Assembly: GCA_023853785.1 (NCBI GenBank)
Contig: JAJIRX010000787.1
Coordinates: 1 to 64,000, forward strand
Direction: 5' to 3'
Length of the DNA stretch: 64,000 bases
DNA from: Psilocybe azurescens
Lineage: Eukaryota; Basidiomycota; Agaricomycetes; Agaricales; Agrocybaceae
Each line of letters starts with the position of its first letter. Position 1 is the first letter of the stretch. The notes under the pieces were generated by a model that worked only from the letters and a program-made list of their open reading frames with translations, was not told the DNA's origin and did no database searches. Shown piece by piece: positions 58,235-64,000 of this stretch. The position numbers and the translations under genes were made by a program.

Positions 58235-61200
58235 ATGGCGAGCTCGACTCTATCCCTCGATTCCCTTAGCTCCCCATCGCCCTCTCCCTCTCCGCCCCCT
58301 CCCCAAAAACATCTATCTCAGCAGACATCCACTCCCAATGCCCCTTCCTTCCGCCCCCTTGACACAGACTCGGAGCTCTCGGAGCTCACTGACGACGACC
58401 AGGACGTCGCAGCCGCCCTCGATAAAAGAAACTCAGCAGCAACAAAGCCCTCTCTTTCCTCGTCCAAGCCTGCCCGCGCGGCTGCAGCCGGCGACGATGA
58501 CGATGATGACCAGACGAATCTCCCTGGCCCGTCATCCTCGAGACCATCGAGACGCGGGAAACACCAGCGCTCGCTGTCTGCGCGTGGAGGTGGCGGTGGT
58601 CGCAAAAGGGGAGTAGTATAGTGCCTGCCCCCATGTGGGGTTGGGCCGAGTCCAGGGCGCCAGCCAGTACAGCGCCCGCCGAAGAGGAGGAGGAGGAAGA
58701 CACAGCCGGTCCCCCTCGTCCCATGGAAGAGGAAGAAGAAGAGGAGGAGGAGGAAGAAGAGGAAGAGGAAGAAATGGAGGAGGAGGAGGAGATAACGACG
58801 GCTCACTCCACCGCAGAGACGATTCAGCTGAACTCAAAAACCGAGTGGCGGATGCACGCGGCTTTGGCTCCCAAAGGCGTATCTCCAGGCATTCCTACGC
58901 TTACTACGCTGAACTTCCTCCCGATCATCCTGCGTGGAAGAAAGTCTATGGGTATCATTCCAAGACGACGACGACCAAATCTTCTGCCCTTGTTCGCCAG
59001 ACTGAGCGGACCATACGCGAGGAGTTCTTGGAACGTCTGCGCAAAGAAGAGGAAGGCGAAGCAGAGGACGACGACAAAGAAGAGGCGCCTGGAAAACTAG
59101 AAAAAGCATCCCGTCGAATACCGTATGCTAAAGGCAACACACAACAGGATAGTGAGGACTACGATGATCGTCCTCTCGTCAATGGTAATGACGATGACGG
59201 GTCCGCCTCTGGTTCTGAATACCGCTCCAGCAAAAGAGACGTCCTATCAAAGGCCGCGCCCCTGCTTCTGCTTCAAAGAAACGGAAGGGCAATGGTGGCG
59301 ATGACTCCGAGCATCAAGCCCTGTCCAAGAAGAAGAAAAGTGGGACTCTCGCCAGGATTGAACATGACAACGATGACGATTCAAATGCCTCCAGTAATGG
59401 CGACCACTCAACCCAGTCTGAAGACGAGGCCCCGCGATCAACTAAACCCGACATGCCTTTATCTCCCTCCAAAGTCATGCCTAATGCCAGCACAATGCCT
59501 ACATCTTTGTCAGTAACCTCCGCCACACCCATTGATCCTGGAACAGCAGCGCTCTCGACATTGGCCGCCATCGCTGATGCTGCGGACCCCACATCCCCCT
59601 CCCGCGAACGAGGTCGCTTCCATCAACGCAGCCGCTGTTTCGGCTTCTATCATGGCTGGAGCCTCTTCTCTTGTCGAGAAACCCCCTGACTCGTCAACGG
59701 CTTCTTCGGACGTCGCTGCTGATCCTTCGCGTTCACGATCACATACCCCGGATGCGGGGGATGATAGCGGTGACGAGTCGAAACCGCGCAAGGCCAAGGC
59801 CAGAGGGAAGGCGAACACGAGGGAGGCAAGGCTAAACCTCGCGGGAAACCCTCCGCTCAAGTCCATGTTGTCGCTGCTAGTGAGAAGAAGGAGAACGGTG
59901 CCAAAGTTAATGGAACGGCTTCCTCCAATCCCTATGCAGATACTGGTAACCTGAATTCCAATTCTGCGTCGACGACCAAGAAGGGTCCTCCTCCTGCTCT
60001 TCAAATCGACACCACTCTCGACGATCCGGCGGATGAGGCTGCAGCTGTCACTGCCGATGACGAAGAAATGGAAGTTGACGGTGGAGCCGAAGAATCCGCC
60101 AACCGGTCTGTAGAGGAAGCAGCAGATGTTTCAATGGAGCATGAGGAACCTGAGCCTGAGGAAGAGGAAGAGGAGGAGGAAGAGGAGGAAGAGGAAGAGG
60201 ATGGTGAAGATGAACGCGAAGAGTCCGTTCATGAAGAGGAGGAGGAAGCCGACCCTGTGGACGGGGAAGCTGCCGACGGCGACCAGGATGGTGAAGAGGA
60301 AGCTATCGAGGGTGAAGGTGACGGTGACGAGAATGAAGGGGATGGGGATGACGACCAGGAAAATGAAAATGATCCAGATGCGGCTGAGGTAGAACAAGAC
60401 AACGAGGAAGGCGAAGAAGGCGACAACGACGAGGACCCTTCGCCTGGCGATGTCGACCCCGATGTCGAAGATCACGACGGCGACTTGCAGCCTGCGCATC
60501 GCGCGGAAGCGTTGGACGTGTTGGCCACCATCGAGCTCAAATTCGCTCTTCTGAGAGAAAGGGTGTACGTGGAGAAGATGGAAGGTCTGGCTTGGGAGGA
60601 GATAATGGTTCAATCTGGTGTGTTTCGTCTTTGCGTCGTTTGCAGTTATTCGATTTTTACAATTATTTCATTTTCTTTTTGTAGCTACACACCCAGAGAT
60701 GTTGCACCTACAAAAGGAGCTTTCCCAGCGAAAGGAAAAACGTCTTGCACTTGCGTCCAGGAAGCGTTCCTACGAAGTTGCCAATGCAGAGGCTCGTCGA
60801 AAGGCGGACGAAACAGGAGTCTGGAGTTGGTGGAAGGTAAACATGATCTTTATTTAAATACACTATTCTTATCTCAACCTTGATCGTTTTCGTAGGTGGC
60901 GAGAGATGATCTGCAAACTGAAATGATCGCCGAGATGAGTAGGAAACGCCGACGGATGGAAAGAGACAGGAGGACGGCTGAGAGACCCCAACCGCGTTCG
61001 TGTTGCTCATCGTATTACTTCAGGGTTTTTTTGACTAATATATGTGCCCTTTAGTTCGACGCATTCCTTCGCAACACTATGTCGGCGTTATCCCACCTCC
61101 ATTGCCAAACTTACGCAAAATTGTCAAGTCGTACCCATTCGGAAATCGAAAACACAACAAATCCGACATTCATCATCATCACCACCATTCACAATATCCT

Positions 61201-63950
61201 AAAAATCTTGTGTACCCCGAGATATCTACCCTCTCCGCTACAGACATCGCGAATGACTTGGACTTTTTGTTCCAAAATAGCAAGACATCTTCTGCATACG
61301 ATGTCCAGCAGTCTCTTCACCCACATCATCACCCACAACAAACCTATTCATCATCTTTTGGACCGCTTCAACCAAGAAACGGAAGCGGAATGGGTGGCAT
61401 GAGCATGGGCAGATCGTCGAGTCTGGGTATCATGTCGAATGGCGGCCCCACGTCTTTGTCATCGCATGTACCTCCGACATCATCAATGGGCCCTCTACAC
61501 CCCAACTCGATGATGAACCAGCACCATGCCCAACATGCGATGGGCTATGACCAGTATGGCGATATCCCCCTTCGTATGGCCCTGGAGGACCTCCACTTCC
61601 TCCCGGCAGAATGCGCGACCAGATGGGCGGCAGCTCGTATCCCTCACAAGGGCCTACAGGGATGATGGCGATTGGACTTCCTTCGGCGGCCAACTCGAGG
61701 GACGCTATGAACTCGTATGCCAGTTTTTCGGGTCCCGGAGGGCGAGTTCAGCAGCCTTCTCATGGACCTCCGATGCTTATGTCGGGCGGCGGCGGGGGAC
61801 ACGGACACGGACATGGATACCCTGGAGATCATGAGATGGGCACGATTGGTCCTGGCGGGCAGGGTAACACGACTGGTATTGGCCATCAGATTCTCCCGCA
61901 CCATCCGTATTTTGGTCAGAATAGTATGGGGCCTGGGTCGGGCAATCAACACCCGCAGCAACAGCAGCATCATCCAACCTCCGCCGCCGCCCCAGCATAT
62001 ATCCAATCATCATGACGGAAATGTTAAGGGTGGACGCAGGTCGATATCACCTGTTCAGATCATGTCGAATGGTGTTGGAGGCAGTCATGGTCCTGGTCCA
62101 AAAATCAAATGGCAATTGGATGGGAGCTGGCATGGGTATGTCGGGATTCAACGTGAATGGCGGAAAGGTGGTAAGGAGAGTGGGATCCGAGGACCATACA
62201 GGAGGAAGGAGATAGGGAGCGGATGTTGAGAGAAAGAGAGCGCGACAGGGACCGCGAGAGGAAGAGGGAAGAGCGAGAGCGTGACAACATGGAGCGGGAG
62301 AGAATTCGAAGAGACCGAGAGTTCCAGGAGATGGACAGGGAGCGGGAGAGGCGCGAACATCACATGCAACAGCAGCTTTCACAACAACAGCAACATCGGT
62401 CTGCTTTGCCGGGTTCGTCGCATCCTAGTCTTTCGCATCTGCACGCTGGTGCTACTGGTGGGCCGCCTCCGCCTCCGCCGCCGCAGGGTGCCAGCGGCGT
62501 TCCTCACCATCATACGCTCCATCATCATCATCGAAGCCACCATCACCATGTGGTTCATCATCACCACGGACAAGGCCCACAACACGCTTCGTCTTCATTA
62601 CCGCCTTCTGGAGGCCCGTCCGCTATTACACATAGTCCTAGGTCGACTAGGGATTATGAAGGCTCTCGACCACCACCGATGCTACATCCGAGCTCGGGAC
62701 CTAGCCATCCTCATTCTACCGAGGTCATTACTTTATCGTCAGGTAAAGGTTTGCCGCCACCTATGGGCCCCAGAGAACGAGAGAGAGAGTCGGGTCATTG
62801 GCCGTTGAAGAGCGCAGAAGATCATCATCCATCCCATCTCGATTTCCGAGAGAGAGACAGGGATCCGAGGGACAGAGACAGGGATAGGGAACGAGAGCGG
62901 GACAGGGACAGGGAACGAGAAAGGGAGAGGGATTCGCGGAAAATTCTTGCTCAGCGACACTCCTCTGGCCCTCCCATACTCGATGACCGAGGTGACCGAC
63001 CTATGGCTATGCCCTTCGTTATGGCGTCCAGTCAGACCATGCAGCAAGCTGCTGCTGGTGCATCATCTGGCTCACACCTGAACGGCCTGGGATTAGGAAA
63101 CTCTACTTCTTCTCCCAGGGGAGGCCCATCGTGGAATACACCTGCTGGACCTGACGATCCATCGTATAGAATGCCATCTTCTTCATCCGCTCCTCCTCCT
63201 TCAGGTCCATATCTGAGTTCTTCGCATGAGCCTCATACACGCTCGCCAATCCAAGCACATCGATATGCGTCCTCCACTGGCCCCCATGGCCCTCCACTGT
63301 CCCGCATGCCAAGTAACAATCCTTCTTCAAATCTGAGCAGGATGGCATCTCCACCGATCCCTCCACCCAACCGCGCCCGGCCACCTCCGAGTCCGTCTTA
63401 CCCTACGTCAATGTCAAATTCGCATCGTTCTCCAGTCACCAGGTACGCTCAGTATAAATTAATGTTTTTGTTTCAAATTTACTTATTTGCATATGCCTGC
63501 GCAGTCCAAAAACGCGGCCACTATCACCCCCGCCGCCCAGCGGAAGCAAGCAGCTTCTCTCCGGCCCTTCAGGATCAAGTTACTCCTCTCACCACGTCTC
63601 ACTGGCCCAGGTCGCACGTCCACGCCCATTGGTCACCATCCCCACCTTCGTCGACGTCGTCGGGGTCTCTGTCGAACATCCAATCGGAGGGTGTAATGAA
63701 AAATGGCAGTGTCTCGTCCTCGTACCCTGTCAGCAGCCGGACGGCATCCCCTCTCATGTCGTCATTACATGCGCCCCTGTCGGGTTCGGGCAGACCGACG
63801 TCAAATGGAATGAGCGGAGGCAATGCCTTAGGTGGCGGGTCTGATCGCGATCGGATTGAGAGGGATAGGGAACGACATACGGTCGCTGCTTCGTCGCCAA
63901 GGCTGGGATCTACGGTGGCACATCCACCACCGTCGAAGCTCAGTGCATAG
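58235..63950 (+). CDS. Sds3-like protein (Rpd3-type histone deacetylase complex)
   Basis: Sds3/Dep1-type proteins scaffold the Rpd3L/Sin3 histone deacetylase complex. The Sds3-like domain at about 60490-61130 is clear: HRAEALDVLATIELKFALLR, then ERVYVEKMEGLAWEEIMVQS, THPEMLHLQKELSQRKEKRL, RKADETGVWSWWK and VRRIPSQHYVGVIPPPLPNL. The N-terminal half is disordered with a long Glu run (58724-58795) and a second acidic block (60150-60450). It also holds PDHPAWKKVYGYHSK and RTIREEFLERLRKEEE. The C-terminal ~900 residues are Met/Gly/His/Pro-rich with Arg-Glu/Arg-Asp alternation and His runs, ending HPPPSKLSA. An intron at about 63442-63505 interrupts the tail. Several frame changes (58618, 58700s, 59220-59990, 61650, 62000) are needed, so the model beyond the core is approximate. 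It may be longer than typical Sds3; the tail could also be a separate gene. Confidence 0.75.
58724..58795 (+). repeat. GAG/GAA microsatellite coding poly-Glu
   Basis: A nearly uninterrupted run of gag and gaa codons, about 70 nt long, encodes a Glu stretch of more than 20 residues. Such purine tracts are length-unstable and prone to sequencing indels. Confidence 0.85.
60154..60205 (+). repeat. Second GAG/GAA tract coding poly-Glu
   Basis: A shorter run of gag/gaa codons inside the acidic block just before the Sds3-like domain. Confidence 0.8.
62226..62350 (+). repeat. Arg/Glu/Asp-rich coding repeat
   Basis: The coding strand is built from imperfect repeats of gagag and cgcga-type units encoding alternating RE and RD dipeptides. 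A second such block lies at about 62775-62940. It is low complexity rather than a mobile element. Confidence 0.75.
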
Positions 63951-64000
63951 CACCAAGATACTTCTTGAATAACTGTGGACACGTACAGTTTTCCGTCTCG

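Noticed and set aside
60131..60613. 160-codon minus-strand frame with hydrophobic runs
   Set aside because: Its Leu/Phe runs are the complement of the Glu/Asp codon tract of the Sds3-like gene, not a membrane protein.
62226..62940. CRISPR array or transposon-type repeat
   Set aside because: The repeats are irregular coding low complexity without spacers of constant length or terminal repeats.

Overview
The window looks like nuclear chromosomal DNA of a filamentous basidiomycete, most likely a mushroom-forming Agaricomycete. Genes are split by many 45-110 nt GT-AG introns, and the families fit: several divergent F-box/leucine-rich proteins, a DUF6533-type seven-helix protein, a basidiomycete-style velvet factor and a large Sds3-like protein. 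No bacterial operons, viral genes, CRISPR arrays or intact transposons are seen. Splice sites were placed by eye, so exon edges are firm only where given explicitly.

Layout. 0.8-3.6 kb: F-box-type gene (+). 4.6-5.8: mitochondrial Mn superoxide dismutase (+, 8 exons). 8.6-10.0: velvet-domain regulator (+). 11.0: initiator tRNA-Met. 13.2-14.0: unknown protein with a C-terminal membrane helix (+). 15.3-17.5: NADP isocitrate dehydrogenase (-), apparently with both a mitochondrial and an internal start. 19.4-21.4: degenerate F-box gene (+). 22.0-24.1: inverted pair of SnoaL/NTF2-like genes, one frameshifted, interleaved with BTB-like gene remnants. 27.2-30.2: unknown disordered protein (+). 32.0-33.8: DUF6533-like membrane protein (+). 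35.4: tRNA-Ile. 35.6-37.5: SOF1 (-). 38.6-41.7: unknown polytopic membrane protein (+). 41.9-43.2: VPS26 (-). 43.6-49.1: VWA8-like AAA ATPase (-). 49.6-51.9: amino-acid permease (-). 52.6-54.2: F-box protein (+). 55.6-58.1: RTF1 (+). 58.2-63.95: Sds3-like subunit of an Rpd3-type deacetylase complex (+).

The genes do not form one pathway. They mix housekeeping functions (ribosome assembly, retromer, Paf1 transcription elongation, histone deacetylation, NADPH supply, superoxide removal) with fast-evolving accessory families. The accessory stretches are 19-27 kb, 31-35 kb and 52-54 kb.

The most striking global feature is that many clearly conserved genes, including housekeeping ones, need one-base frame corrections, mostly at short homopolymers. 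When one base is added to the isocitrate dehydrogenase and velvet models, their exon lengths sum exactly to open frames. This points to sequence-level indels rather than gene death, and it should temper any pseudogene call here.
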